A DNA stretch of 64,000 bases from Sphaerisporangium perillae (GCF_023276435.1 NZ_JALLPO010000022.1:95000-158999), one strand, 5' to 3'. Shown: positions 35,839-45,726, numbered from the stretch's first letter. The notes: generated from the sequence alone by a model not told the origin. Program-made: numbers and translations.

Positions 35839-36602
35839 TGGGCGCCGGGCACACCCACCAGCTCTACCGGCCGGGGGACACGGTCGTCCACCGGCTGCCG
35901 CCGCAGTGCAAGCTGCCGGCGGTGGCGGCCTTCGCCGTGGTCGTGGTCGCGACGCCGAGGGACGCCTTCTGGGCCTTCGGGGTCTACGTCCTGCTGCTGG
36001 CGGCGGTGGCCGCGGTGGCCAAGGTCCCGGCGAGGTTCGTGCTGCGGCGCATGGTGATCGAGGTGCCCTTCGTGGTGTTCGCCGTCGCGCTGCCGATCAT
36101 CGGGCTGGGCGAGCGCGTCGAGGTGCTCGGCCTGTCGCTCAGTGCGGAGGGGTTGTGGGCCGCCTGGAACATCCTGGCGAAGGCCACCCTCGGCGTCGTG
36201 GCGAGCATCCTGCTCGCCGCCACCACCGAGCCCCGCAAGATGCTGCTCGGCGCGCAGCGGCTGCGGCTGCCGGCGCTGCTGGTGCAGATCGCCATGTTCA
36301 TGCTGCGCTACATGGACGTGATCCTCGACGAGATGCGCAGGATGCGCGTCGCCCGCGAGTCGCGCGGCTTCGTGGCGCGTGACGTGCGGCATCTGCCGGT
36401 CATCGCCAAGTCGGCCGGGGCGCTGTTCATCCGTTCCTACGAACGTGGAGAGCGGGTGCATCTGGCGATGCTGAGCAGGGGATATACCGGTTCCATGCCG
36501 GTCATCGACGACCTGGGCGCCTCGGCGCGGAGCTGGGCCACCGCCGCGCTCCTTCCCGCGGCCGCGCTGGCGACGGCCGTACTTTCCTGGAGTGTGTCGT
36601 GA
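35838..36602 (+). CDS. cbiQ: ECF transporter transmembrane component CbiQ/EcfT
   Basis: Membrane protein of 254 residues that scaffolds the metal-binding component and couples to the ATPase. It has about five helices; the two conserved coupling motifs A-R-(G) appear as MRRMRVARESRGFVAR and MLSRGYTGSMP. Preceded by H-Q-L-Y-R-P, as is usual for this subgroup. ATG overlaps the cbiMN stop (TAATG) and its own stop overlaps cbiO in GTGA, so translation is coupled through the operon. Confidence 0.92.
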   Translation: MGAGHTHQLYRPGDTVVHRLPPQCKLPAVAAFAVVVVATPRDAFWAFGVYVLLLAAVAAVAKVPARFVLRRMVIEVPFVVFAVALPIIGLGERVEVLGLSLSAEGLWAAWNILAKATLGVVASILLAATTEPRKMLLGAQRLRLPALLVQIAMFMLRYMDVILDEMRRMRVARESRGFVARDVRHLPVIAKSAGALFIRSYERGERVHLAMLSRGYTGSMPVIDDLGASARSWATAALLPAAALATAVLSWSVS

Positions 36603-37351
36603 GCATGCCACCACCTTCCCTGCGCGTCAGCGAGCTGGCCTACGCCTACCCCGACGGCACCCAGGCGCTGTACGGCGTCGACCTGACCATCGAGCGGGGT
36701 GAGCGGGTGGCGTTGCTCGGGCCGAACGGGGCGGGCAAGACCACGCTGGTCATGCACCTCAACGGCATCCTGACCGCGGGGCACGGCGTGGTCGAGGTGG
36801 CGGGCCTTCCCGTGCGCAAGAACACGCTGGGCGAGATCCGCCGCCGGGTCGGGCTCGTGTTCCAGGATCCCGACGACCAGCTGTTCATGCCCACGGTGCG
36901 CGAGGACGTCGCGTTCGGCCCGGCGAACCTCGGGGTGCGCGGCGCCGAGCTGGAGCTGCGGGTGAAGGAGGCCCTCGAACAGGTCGGGCTGCCGGACGTC
37001 ATCGACCGGCCGCCGCACCACCTGTCGTTCGGTCAGCGCCGCAGGGTCGCGGTCGCGACGGTGCTCGCCATGCGGCCCGAGATCCTGGTGCTGGACGAGC
37101 CGTCGTCCAACCTCGACCCGGCCTCCCGGCGGGAGCTCGCCGAGGTCCTGCGGTCGCTGGACGTCACCGTGCTGATGGTCACCCACGACCTGCCCTACGC
37201 CCTTGAGCTGTGCGAACGCTCGCTCATCCTGTCCGGAGGCGTCATCGCGGCCGACGGGGCGACCCGTGACCTCCTCGCCGACCCCGGCCTGCTCGCCGCC
37301 CACCGCCTGGAGCTCCCGTACGGCTTCGCGGTCGCCCCGCAGCCGTACTGA
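36599..37351 (+). CDS. cbiO: ECF transporter ATPase CbiO/EcfA
   Basis: ABC ATPase of 250 residues: Walker A GPNGAGKTTL (about 41-50), Q loop VGLVFQDPDDQLF, signature HLSFGQRRRVAVAT, Walker B ILVLDEPSSNLDP and switch His in VTHDLPYAL. The Q-loop DPDDQ is characteristic of ECF ATPases. It powers Co/Ni uptake with CbiMN and CbiQ. GTG start; an ATG two codons later is an alternative. Confidence 0.94.
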   Translation: MSMPPPSLRVSELAYAYPDGTQALYGVDLTIERGERVALLGPNGAGKTTLVMHLNGILTAGHGVVEVAGLPVRKNTLGEIRRRVGLVFQDPDDQLFMPTVREDVAFGPANLGVRGAELELRVKEALEQVGLPDVIDRPPHHLSFGQRRRVAVATVLAMRPEILVLDEPSSNLDPASRRELAEVLRSLDVTVLMVTHDLPYALELCERSLILSGGVIAADGATRDLLADPGLLAAHRLELPYGFAVAPQPY

Positions 37352-37480
37352 CCGCCCTCGCGCCCGCCACTGACCGTGGTGGGGATCTGACGGTCGGTTG
37401 GAGAAATCTGACGATCATATGGCCGTGCGACCTTTCGCGCGGTGATTGCGAAGTAAAGTGGGCCCGCGAGGAGGTACCAC

Positions 37481-37822
37481 ATGAAGCTGCGGCTGGCGCG
37501 GCGTGCGTTCGGAGACGCCGTTGTCGTGGCTGTCGAGGGCGAGCTGGATCTGTTCACGGCGCCATTCCTGCGTGACGAGGTGCGCGATGCGATCAAGCAG
37601 GACGGCAACCGCCTGGTGCTCGACCTCGGCGCCTTGTCCTTCATGGATTCCAGTGGCCTGTCGGTGCTCATCGAGGCCTGGCGCCTGGCGACCGGCGAGG
37701 GGGGCGGGGTCAGCCTGGCCGCTCCGCAGGCGCCGGTGGCCCGCATCCTGCGCACGACCGGCCTCGACCGGCGCATCAAGGTCTACCCCGACGTGGATGC
37801 CGCCATCTCGGCCGAGATTTGA
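37481..37822 (+). CDS. STAS-domain anti-sigma factor antagonist
   Basis: Protein of 113 residues, one STAS domain. VEGELDLFTAPFLRDEV and LSFMDSSGLSVLIEAW carry the canonical D-S-S-G phosphorylation motif, a closer match to RsbV than the other STAS protein in this window. Ribosome site GAGGAGGT lies 6 bases before the ATG. It is monocistronic, with no kinase or sigma gene nearby. Confidence 0.92.
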   Translation: MKLRLARRAFGDAVVVAVEGELDLFTAPFLRDEVRDAIKQDGNRLVLDLGALSFMDSSGLSVLIEAWRLATGEGGGVSLAAPQAPVARILRTTGLDRRIKVYPDVDAAISAEI

Positions 37823-37870
37823 GTCACCCCCAGTAGAACTTCATTCGGTTGCCACGTTAAGGTCCGGGAT

Positions 37871-38644
37871 ATGGACCTGAACGGAGCAGCAGCAATCATC
37901 TCAGGCGGTGCCAGCGGCCTCGGTGAGGCCTCGGCGCGCGAGCTCGCGGCGGCGGGCGCCACCGTCGTCATCGCCGACCTGAACGCCGAGCGTGGCAAGG
38001 CGATCGCCGACGAGCTCGGCGGCGTCTTCGTGCAGACCGACGTCTCCGACGAGGCCTCGGTCCAGGCGGCCGTCGACGCCGCCGTGGCGACCGGCAAGCC
38101 CCTCCGCGCCGTCATCAACAGCGCGGGCATCGGCTGGGCGTCCCGGACGGTGGGCAGGGACGGCAGCCCGCACGACCTGGCCAGCTACCGCAAGGTGATC
38201 GACATCAACCTGATCGGCACCTTCAACCTCATGCGCATCGGCGCGGCGGCCATGGGCAAGACCGAGCCGGCCGACGCCGACGGAGCGCGTGGCGTGGTCA
38301 TCAACACCGCGTCGGTCGCCGGCATTGAGGGCCAGACCGGCCAGGTGGCGTACTCCGCCTCCAAGGGCGGCATCATCGGCATGACCCTGCCGGCCGCCCG
38401 CGACCTCGCGGCGATCGGCGTGCGGGTGCTGACGATCTGCCCGGGCATCATCGACACCCCCATCTACGGCTCGGGGCCGGAGTCGGAGGCCTTCAAGGCC
38501 AAGCTGGCCGCGCCGGTGCCGTTCCCCAAGCGCATGGGCCGGGCGTCGGAGTTCGGCCACCTGGTGCGGGCGCTCGTCGAGAACGACTACATGAACGGCG
38601 AGGTCATCCGCTTCGACGGCGGGATCCGCTTCCAGCCCAAGTGA
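37871..38644 (+). CDS. SDR-family 3-hydroxyacyl-CoA dehydrogenase-like enzyme
   Basis: Protein of 257 residues. The cofactor loop is SGGASGLGEA (residues 11-20); an acidic Asp after strand 2 (VVIADLNAE) favours NAD. Catalytic residues are in TASVAG and AYSASKGG; the NSAGIGW motif is variant. The long insertion after the NAG motif and the MRIGAAAM helix resemble type II 3-hydroxyacyl-CoA dehydrogenases. It is 21 bases from an enoyl-CoA hydratase gene, which fits a beta-oxidation pair. Confidence 0.87.
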   Translation: MDLNGAAAIISGGASGLGEASARELAAAGATVVIADLNAERGKAIADELGGVFVQTDVSDEASVQAAVDAAVATGKPLRAVINSAGIGWASRTVGRDGSPHDLASYRKVIDINLIGTFNLMRIGAAAMGKTEPADADGARGVVINTASVAGIEGQTGQVAYSASKGGIIGMTLPAARDLAAIGVRVLTICPGIIDTPIYGSGPESEAFKAKLAAPVPFPKRMGRASEFGHLVRALVENDYMNGEVIRFDGGIRFQPK

Positions 38645-38665
38645 GACCGCGAACCGGAGGTAAGG

Positions 38666-39430
38666 GTGTCTGACGAGGTTCTCGTCGAGGTCGACGGTGG
38701 CATCGCCGTCATCACGATCAACAGGCCGAAGGCCAGGAACGCCATCAACGGAGCCGTCGCGCGTGGCGTCGTCGCGGCCCTGGACGAGCTGGAGGAGCGC
38801 AAGGACGTCTCCGTGTACGTCCTGACCGGCGAGGGCGGCAACTTCTCCGCCGGCATGGACCTCAAGGGGTTCCTGACCGGTGACTTCCCGGCGGTCAAGG
38901 GGCGCGGCTTCGGCGGCATCACCGAGGCTCCGCCGAAGAAGCCCATCATCGCCGCCGTGGAGGGCTACGCGCTCGCCGGTGGCTTCGAGCTGGCGCTGTC
39001 CTGCGACATCATCATCGCCTCCGAGGAGGCGAAGTTCGGCCTGCCCGAGCCCAAGCGCGGTCTGGTGGCCGGTGCGGGCGGCGTCATGCGCCTGCCGCGC
39101 CGCATCCCCTACCACATCGCGATGGAGATCGCCCTCACGGGCGATCACTACTCGGCGTCCCGGCTGCGCGAGCTGGGCCTGGTGAACCAGGTGACCCCGG
39201 CGGGCGGCGCGCTGGCGGCGGCCAAGGAGTTCGCCGTGAAGATCGCGGCCAACGCGCCGCTGTCGCTGCTGGCCACCAAGCGCATCCTGGTCGAGTCGGC
39301 CGACTGGCCCCTGGACCAGATGTTCGCGCGGCAGGCGGAGATCATGAACCCGGTGTTCGGGTCCAAGGACGCGATGGAGGGCGCCGCGGCCTTCGCGGAG
39401 AAGCGCGCGCCGAAATGGACCGGGGAGTGA
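38666..39430 (+). CDS. Enoyl-CoA hydratase/isomerase (crotonase family)
   Basis: Protein of 254 residues. The oxyanion-hole segments are GGNFSAGMDLKGF and EGYALAGGFELALSCD; the catalytic-acid region is FGLPEPKRGLVAGAGGV (Glu at one of the two usual sites). The C-terminal SKDAMEGAAAFAEKRAP is typical. It likely hydrates an enoyl-CoA for the dehydrogenase upstream. GTG start with GGAGG 6 bases before it; a strong terminator ends the operon. Confidence 0.9.
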   Translation: MSDEVLVEVDGGIAVITINRPKARNAINGAVARGVVAALDELEERKDVSVYVLTGEGGNFSAGMDLKGFLTGDFPAVKGRGFGGITEAPPKKPIIAAVEGYALAGGFELALSCDIIIASEEAKFGLPEPKRGLVAGAGGVMRLPRRIPYHIAMEIALTGDHYSASRLRELGLVNQVTPAGGALAAAKEFAVKIAANAPLSLLATKRILVESADWPLDQMFARQAEIMNPVFGSKDAMEGAAAFAEKRAPKWTGE

Positions 39431-39489
39431 GCACCTCCGCGAAATGATCGCCATCGGCGGCGGGTGATCTTTCGCCGCCGACCGGGCAG

Positions 39490-39530
39490 AAGGCGCATGT
39501 TGTCGCATTGCGGGCAACATGCGCCTTTTT
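39490..39530 (+). terminator. Intrinsic terminator after the beta-oxidation pair
   Basis: AAGGCGCATGTTG pairs perfectly with CAACATGCGCCTT over a 12-base loop and is followed by TTT. A classic rho-independent terminator. Confidence 0.92.
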
Positions 39531-39621
39531 CGCGTCTCGCGGGAAATCGCGGGTTAAACACGGTCCGCGTACGGTAAAGGGAGGACGAAAAGCGTTCCAA
39601 GGCCGTCATATGAGGAGAGCG

Positions 39622-40260
39622 ATGAGCGACTACGCGACCGGAGTGAAGGCGGCCGGCCGATCCTCCGGTGAGATGGTCAAGCGGCGCGTGGTCGACCTGG
39701 TCACCGGGGCCCTCGGGGCCGCCATCGTCGTCGCGCTCCTGATCGGCGTCGAGTGGGCCGTCGAGATCACCGACTACGTGCTGCCCGAGAACCTCGACCT
39801 GTACGGCATCCGGTCCCAGGACGTGCACGGCCTGGGCGGCATCCTGCTCGCCCCGTTCCTGCACGCCGGGTTCGCCCACCTCATGGCGAACACCGTGCCG
39901 CTGGCCATCTTGGGCTTCCTCGCCGCCCTGCGCGGCCTGGGGCGCTTCTTCGTGGCCAGCCTGATCATCATCGTGCTGAGCGGGCTCGGGGTGTGGTTCC
40001 TCAGCCCTCCCGGGGTGACCGTCGGCGCGAGCGGGCTGGTGTTCGGCTACTTCGGGTACGTCGTCACGCGGGGCCTCTTCGACCGGCACCTGCTCGACAT
40101 CGTGCTGGGCATCGGGGTCGCCGTGCTGTACTACTCGCTCATCTGGGGCGTGCTGCCCGGCCAGCCGGGCATCTCCTGGCAGGCCCACCTGTTCGGGCTC
40201 GTCGGCGGGGTGATCGCCGCCTGGACGCTGCGCCGGAAGCGGCGGGCGGTGCTCGCGTGA
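39622..40260 (+). CDS. Rhomboid-family intramembrane serine protease
   Basis: Protein of 212 residues with about six membrane helices from residue 25 on. The catalytic Ser lies in TVGASGLVFGYFGY and the catalytic His in SWQAHLFGLVGG; the HAGFAHLMANTVPL region is the conserved His/Asn helix. It cleaves substrates inside the membrane; targets are unknown. I chose the ATG giving MSDYATGVKA because GGAGAG sits just before it; an ATG 4 codons upstream is also possible. Confidence 0.92.
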   Translation: MSDYATGVKAAGRSSGEMVKRRVVDLVTGALGAAIVVALLIGVEWAVEITDYVLPENLDLYGIRSQDVHGLGGILLAPFLHAGFAHLMANTVPLAILGFLAALRGLGRFFVASLIIIVLSGLGVWFLSPPGVTVGASGLVFGYFGYVVTRGLFDRHLLDIVLGIGVAVLYYSLIWGVLPGQPGISWQAHLFGLVGGVIAAWTLRRKRRAVLA

Positions 40261-40373
40261 ATGCGGCCGTCCACCGGCGGGAGCGTGGAATGGCCGACGC
40301 CGTTCTATCCCGAAAAAACGCCAAAAAATGATCTCAACTGGCATGGCGGTGGCCCGTGGGAGAGAATGGCGGC

Positions 40374-40784
40374 GTGAATAGCCTGGGGTCCTTGGAGCGC
40401 GCCATCATGGAGGTGCTCTGGGACTCCACTCATCCCTTGCTCGTCCGTGAGGTGCAAGGAGCGCTGAACGCGAACGCCGGCAAGCCGCTCGCCTACACCA
40501 CGGTGCAGACCGTCGCCGAGCGCCTCGTCAGGAAGGGCCTGCTGAGCCGTACGGCCGAGCGCAAGGCCTTCCGCTACTCGGCCAGACGCTCACGCGACGA
40601 GCACGTCACGGCGGTCATGCTGGCGGCCCTGGAGGAGAGCCACGACCGGGCCCCCGTGCTCTCGTGCTTCGCGCAGAGCGTCGACCTCGATGACGCCCTG
40701 CGCCTGCTTGAGGAGCTGGCCCGCCGCACCGGCGAGCAGCCGCACGTCCCAGGGCCCGGGTGGATCCCGCCGCCTTCGTCCTGA
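40374..40784 (+). CDS. Orphan BlaI/MecI-family regulator
   Basis: Protein of 136 residues from the GTG (NSLGSLERAIMEVLWD). The winged helix (about 4-75) includes LAYTTVQTVAERLVRKGLL and a DNA-binding wing; the dimerisation helices follow, then a 25-residue Pro/Gly tail. Unlike the BlaI at the left end it has no M56 protease beside it, so either its signal partner is elsewhere or it senses something directly. A GTG six codons earlier is a possible alternative start. Confidence 0.85.
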   Translation: MNSLGSLERAIMEVLWDSTHPLLVREVQGALNANAGKPLAYTTVQTVAERLVRKGLLSRTAERKAFRYSARRSRDEHVTAVMLAALEESHDRAPVLSCFAQSVDLDDALRLLEELARRTGEQPHVPGPGWIPPPSS

Positions 40785-40831
40785 AGCCGGAGCCGGGAGC
40801 CGGGAGCCGGGATCCGGGATCCGGGATCCGG
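40785..40831. repeat. Heptanucleotide array AGCCGGG/ATCCGGG
   Basis: Begins on the base after the BlaI-type stop codon: one six-base partial unit, three AGCCGGG, two ATCCGGG and a final ATCCGG. It ends 8 bases before the convergent serC stop. The variant switch from G to T in the second position occurs once, as if two blocks expanded separately. Confidence 0.9.
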
Positions 40832-40839
40832 CCCTGAGG

Positions 40840-41952
<1,113 letters not shown>

Positions 41953-42069
41953 CTAACCAAGGGTAGTGAGCCGCCCCGGTGCTCACGCCTCGGGTCCGGA
42001 TAATGAGATCTGGCGCGCGTCCGGCTGAGACGCCGGGCGCGGGACCGGCCTGGCCGCAGGCGCGCGAAA

Positions 42070-42095
42070 GGCCCGCAACGCGGGGGCTGCGGGCC
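42070..42095 (-). terminator. Terminator after citrate synthase gene
   Basis: On the minus strand GGCCCGCA and TGCGGGCC form an 8-bp stem over a 10-base loop, followed by TTTCGCG. Confidence 0.75.
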
Positions 42096-42121
42096 CTGAA
42101 CGGGCGTCGTGTCCAGGCGGG

Positions 42122-43228
42122 TCAGTTCTCGCCGATGACCTCGTCGGCTCCGGGGACGTCGTTGATCGAGCGCTGCGGGGGACCTACGTACTTCGCGCTG
42201 GGCCGGACGAGCCTGCCCGTGCGCTTCTGCTCCAGGATGTGCGCGGCCCACCCGGCCGTGCGGGCGCAGGTGAACATCGAGGTGAACATGTGCGGGGGCA
42301 CCTCGGCGAAGTCGAGGATGATCGCTGCCCAGAACTCCACGTTGGTCGCCAGGACCCGGTCGGGCTTGCGGGCGTGCAGTTCGGCCAGCGCGGCCTTCTC
42401 CAGCGCGCACGCGACCTCGTAGCGGGGCGCGTTCAGCTCCTGGGCGGTGCGGCGCAGCACGCGGGCGCGGGGGTCCTCGGCACGGTAGACGCGGTGGCCG
42501 AAGCCCATCAGGCGGTCGCCGCTGTCGAGGGCCTGCTTGACGTAGGCCTCCGCGCTGCCGATGCGCTCGACCTCTTCGATCATGTGCAGCACGCGGGCGG
42601 GGGCTCCGCCGTGCAGCGGGCCGGACATGGCGCCCACCGCGCCCGACAGGGCAGCGGCGACGTCGGCGCCGGTGGAGGCGATGACGCGGGCGGTGAACGT
42701 GGAGGCGTTCATGCCGTGCTCGGCGGCGGAGGTCCAGTAGGCGTCGATGGCCTTGACGTGGCTGGGGTCCGGCTCGCCGCGCCAGCGGATCATGAACCGC
42801 TCGACGATCGACTCGGCCTCGTCGACGCGCGACTGAGGCACCATGGGGAGGCCGAGCCCGCGAGCGGACTGGGCGACGAAGGAGAGCGCGGTGACCGATG
42901 CGCGGGCGAGATCCTCGCGGGCCTGGTCTTCGCTGATGTCGAGCAGCTGGCGGAAGCCGTACGCCGGGGCCAGCATGGCCAGGGCGCTCTGGACGTCGAC
43001 GCGGATGTCACCGGAGTGGACAGGAATGGGGTAAGGCTCGGCCGGGGGGAGGCCCGGCTTGAACTTGTTGTCGACCAGCAGGCCCCAGACGTGTCCGTAG
43101 GAGACGCGACCGACCAGCTCTTCGATGTCGACACCCCGGTAACGCAGGGCGCCCCCTTCTTTGTCCGGTTCCGCGATCTCGGTCTCGAACGCTACTACGC
43201 CTTCCAGCCCGGGTTTGAAGTCGGACAT
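42122..43228 (-). CDS. Citrate synthase, short type II/2-methylcitrate-synthase-like
   Basis: Protein of 368 residues, the length of short citrate or methylcitrate synthases. It starts MSDFKPGLEGVVAFETEIAE. Catalytic residues are the His in MSGPLHGGAPA (about 221) and the His in GFGHRVYRAEDPRA (about 260); the Asp is in the C-terminal part before FAEVPPHMFTSMF. It condenses acetyl-CoA with oxaloacetate; a methylcitrate role cannot be excluded, but no prp genes are near. GGGAGG lies 9 bases upstream of the ATG. Divergent from pdxH. Confidence 0.92.
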   Translation of the reverse strand: MSDFKPGLEGVVAFETEIAEPDKEGGALRYRGVDIEELVGRVSYGHVWGLLVDNKFKPGLPPAEPYPIPVHSGDIRVDVQSALAMLAPAYGFRQLLDISEDQAREDLARASVTALSFVAQSARGLGLPMVPQSRVDEAESIVERFMIRWRGEPDPSHVKAIDAYWTSAAEHGMNASTFTARVIASTGADVAAALSGAVGAMSGPLHGGAPARVLHMIEEVERIGSAEAYVKQALDSGDRLMGFGHRVYRAEDPRARVLRRTAQELNAPRYEVACALEKAALAELHARKPDRVLATNVEFWAAIILDFAEVPPHMFTSMFTCARTAGWAAHILEQKRTGRLVRPSAKYVGPPQRSINDVPGADEVIGEN

Positions 43229-43368
43229 TCTCGGCCGCCTCCCTTTCTTGAAGTCAAAGCCTTGATGTCGAGATACCGGCGGGTCATATTCAACCCCCTC
43301 GGCCTGAGTGCTCTGCCGCAGGGCCCACCGAAACGCGATCCGCCCTGGTAGGGGGTGCCGCTTCGACC

Positions 43369-44052
43369 ATGGGGCCGGACGCGGAAGAATACCGGTCTGT
43401 GGATGCCGCATCGAGCCCGCCTCCGTTCGCGGGGCTTCGCCGTACGTACGAGGGACTGCCGTTGAACGAGGCGGACCTCGCCGCCGATCCGGTGACGCAG
43501 TTCGCGTCATGGTTCGCCGACGCGGTGGACGCCGGGCTGCCTGAGCCGAACGCCATGGTGCTCGCCACCTCCTCCGCCGGGGGCCGGCCGACCGCCAGAA
43601 CCGTCCTGCTCAAGGGCTACGACCAGGAGGGTTTCGTCTTCTACACCAACTACGAGTCGCGCAAGGGCCGTGATCTGGCGGAGAACCCCCGCGCCTGCCT
43701 GGTCTTCCCATGGCACCCGCTGCGCCGCCAGGTGCGAGTGGAGGGCCCGGTCGTGCGGCTGCCGCGGGAGGATTCCGCCGCCTACTTCCATTCTCGCCCG
43801 TACGGCTCGCGTATCGGGGCGTGGGCCTCCCGGCAGTCCGCGGTCGCGCGGTCGCGCGAGGAGCTGGACGAGCGCTACCGCGAGCTGGCCGAGCGCTGGC
43901 CGGAAGATCCGCCGATGCCGGACTTCTGGGGCGGCTTCCGGGTGGTGCCGGCGGAGGTGGAGTTCTGGCAGGGCCAGGTCGACCGGATGCACGACCGGCT
44001 GCGCTACCGGCGCGCGGGAGACGCGTGGGTCGTGGAACGCCTCGCCCCGTGA
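43369..44052 (+). CDS. pdxH: Pyridoxamine 5'-phosphate oxidase
   Basis: FMN enzyme of 227 residues that oxidises PNP or PMP to PLP, the cofactor needed by SerC nearby. Signatures are LRRTYEGLPLNEADL at the N-terminus, ARTVLLKGYDQEGFVFYTNY, the Arg/His FMN site NPRACLVFPWHPLRRQVRVEG, RPYGSRIGAWAS, and PAEVEFWQG with DRLRYRR at the end. Full length. Confidence 0.95.
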   Translation: MGPDAEEYRSVDAASSPPPFAGLRRTYEGLPLNEADLAADPVTQFASWFADAVDAGLPEPNAMVLATSSAGGRPTARTVLLKGYDQEGFVFYTNYESRKGRDLAENPRACLVFPWHPLRRQVRVEGPVVRLPREDSAAYFHSRPYGSRIGAWASRQSAVARSREELDERYRELAERWPEDPPMPDFWGGFRVVPAEVEFWQGQVDRMHDRLRYRRAGDAWVVERLAP

Positions 44053-44164
44053 GCCGTCGCCCGAGGTCTTCCGGGCCGTGGCGGCCGCCCCGTGCGTCGT
44101 CGCCCTCCGTCACCTGGGTAAAGTGTCCGGATATCTTTCGTTTGTCCGGGTTGGTGAGGTGGGA

Positions 44165-45427
44165 ATGCCGGGTGTCCTCCAGTCGGCCCTGAAACGTGTC
44201 GCCGTCGACACCCGCCCGCTGCGCGTCCCCGCCTACCGTCGTCTGCTGCTGGGACAGGGCGTCTCGTTCATCGGCTTCCAGCTCACATCCGTGGCGGTCA
44301 GCGCCCAGGTGTACGACATCACCGGGTCCTCGCTCTGGGTGGGGCTGCTCGGTCCGGCGAACCTCATCCCGCTCGTGGTCTTCGGCCTGTGGGGCGGCGC
44401 CGTCGCCGACGCCGTCGACCGCCGCAGGCTGCTGCTCGCCGGCTCGGTGGTCGCCTGGCTGGCCACGGCGGCCCTTCTCCTGCACGCCTGGTCGGGGCTC
44501 GCGAACATCTACTTCGTCCTCGCCGCGGTCGCCGTCCAGTCGACCGGGTTCGCGGTCACCTCGCCGACGCGCGGGGCGATCATCCCAAGGCTCGTGCCCG
44601 CCGAGCGGGTCGCCGCGGCCAACACGCTGAACTTCCTGGTGAGCAGCGTCGGCTCGGTGCTCGGCCCGCTGCTGGCCGGCGTCGTGCTCGCCAAGTCGGG
44701 GTACGCGACGGCGTACCTCATCGACGCCGTCCTGTTCGGGACCGGGTTCTACGCCGCCGTCCGGCTGCCACGGCTCGGCCCGATCGGCGAGGTGGCCCGG
44801 CCGGGCCTGCGGTCGGTCGTCGACGGCCTCCGGTACATCGCGAGCCGGCCGATCGTGATGATGTCCTTCGTGGTCGACATCATCGCGATGGCCTTCGCGA
44901 TGCCGAGGGCCCTGTACCCCGAGCTCACGGCCGAGCGCTTCGGCGGGTCGGCCGTCGCCTTCGGCTGGCTGTCGGCCAGCCTGGCCATCGGCGCCGTGGC
45001 GGCGGGGCTGTTCTCCGGCTGGGTGGGCCGGGTGCGGCGCCAGGGCGTGGCGCTGACCATCGTGATCGCGCTGTGGGGCCTGACGGTCACGGCGGCGGCG
45101 TTCGCGCAGCCACTGTGGCTGATCGTCGCGCTGCTCGCCGTCGGAGGCGCCATCGACCTGGTCTCGGCCGTCTGGCGGCAGACGATATTGCAGACGTACG
45201 CCCCCGACGAGATGCGCGGGCGCCTGCAAGGGGTTTTCATGGTCGTCGTCGCGGGCGGGCCCCGGCTGGGGGACCTGCGGGCGGGCGCGACGGCGGGCGC
45301 CTTCGGGCTCGTCCCCGCCTGGGCGGGCGGCGGGCTGCTCTGCGCCGCGCTCGTGCTGGTCGTGGGGTTCGCCGTACCCGCCTTCAGGAAGTACGACGCG
45401 ACGGCCGACGTGCTCACGCGGAGCTGA
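44165..45427 (+). CDS. MFS transporter (Enterobactin exporter-like)
   Basis: Protein of 420 residues with about 11-12 membrane helices. The loop 2-3 signature is GGAVADAVDRRRLLL. SPTRGAIIPRLVPAERVAAA and TYAPDEMRGRLQGVFMVVVA are typical of the EntS-like subgroup of drug/siderophore exporters. Start at ATG with GAGGTGGG upstream; the frame continues upstream through pdxH but only as a shadow. Substrate unknown. A DtxR regulator downstream makes a metal or siderophore link possible. Confidence 0.87.
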   Translation: MPGVLQSALKRVAVDTRPLRVPAYRRLLLGQGVSFIGFQLTSVAVSAQVYDITGSSLWVGLLGPANLIPLVVFGLWGGAVADAVDRRRLLLAGSVVAWLATAALLLHAWSGLANIYFVLAAVAVQSTGFAVTSPTRGAIIPRLVPAERVAAANTLNFLVSSVGSVLGPLLAGVVLAKSGYATAYLIDAVLFGTGFYAAVRLPRLGPIGEVARPGLRSVVDGLRYIASRPIVMMSFVVDIIAMAFAMPRALYPELTAERFGGSAVAFGWLSASLAIGAVAAGLFSGWVGRVRRQGVALTIVIALWGLTVTAAAFAQPLWLIVALLAVGGAIDLVSAVWRQTILQTYAPDEMRGRLQGVFMVVVAGGPRLGDLRAGATAGAFGLVPAWAGGGLLCAALVLVVGFAVPAFRKYDATADVLTRS

Positions 45428-45447
45428 GCCCGAGGGACTCACGGCGC

Positions 45448-45503
45448 TCGGGATGGGTTCGCCGGTCGCGATGACGGAGATCGGGATGGGTTCGCCGGTC
45501 GCG
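45448..45503. repeat. 33-bp-period direct repeat after the MFS gene
   Basis: A 23-base unit, TCGGGATGGGTTCGCCGGTC plus GCG, occurs at 45448-45470 and 45481-45503. It lies in the 351-base gap before the DtxR-type gene. Confidence 0.85.
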
Positions 45504-45603
45504 GGGGTTGTGGATGGCAACGCTTCGCCGGCCTTGAGAGATCACGTTCCGTGAGTTCGCGCGACGCCGCTCACGAAGGATGCGATCCTAGAGGAGGAGT
45601 CAC

Positions 45604-45666
45604 GTGCTTCCGCTGCCGCGGTCGTCGTTCCCCGTCTCGAACCGTTGTGTCGGTAGGTCTGCGTAA
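45604..45666 (+). CDS. Possible 20-residue leader peptide
   Basis: A GTG preceded 5 bases earlier by GGAGGAG (45592-45598) opens a frame of 20 codons with one Cys (NRCVGRSA end). It lies 112 bases before the DtxR-type gene. The ribosome site is stronger than that of many real genes here, but I know no matching peptide family, and the window provides no independent support. Confidence 0.3.
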   Translation: MLPLPRSSFPVSNRCVGRSA

Positions 45667-45712
45667 GCTCTGATCGGACGCCAATCCGTTTCCCCGTGGA
45701 GAGCACCCTCAG

Positions 45713-45726
45713 CCTGTCTGGACAGG
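45713..45726. promoter_or_regulatory. Palindrome upstream of the DtxR-type gene
   Basis: CCTGTC-TG-GACAGG is a perfect 14-bp dyad about 52 bases before the TTG start, followed by ACTGTCACC, a partial third half-site. It is unlike the AT-rich iron box (TTAGGTTAGCCTAA) bound by DtxR, so a different regulator is more likely. Confidence 0.4.
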
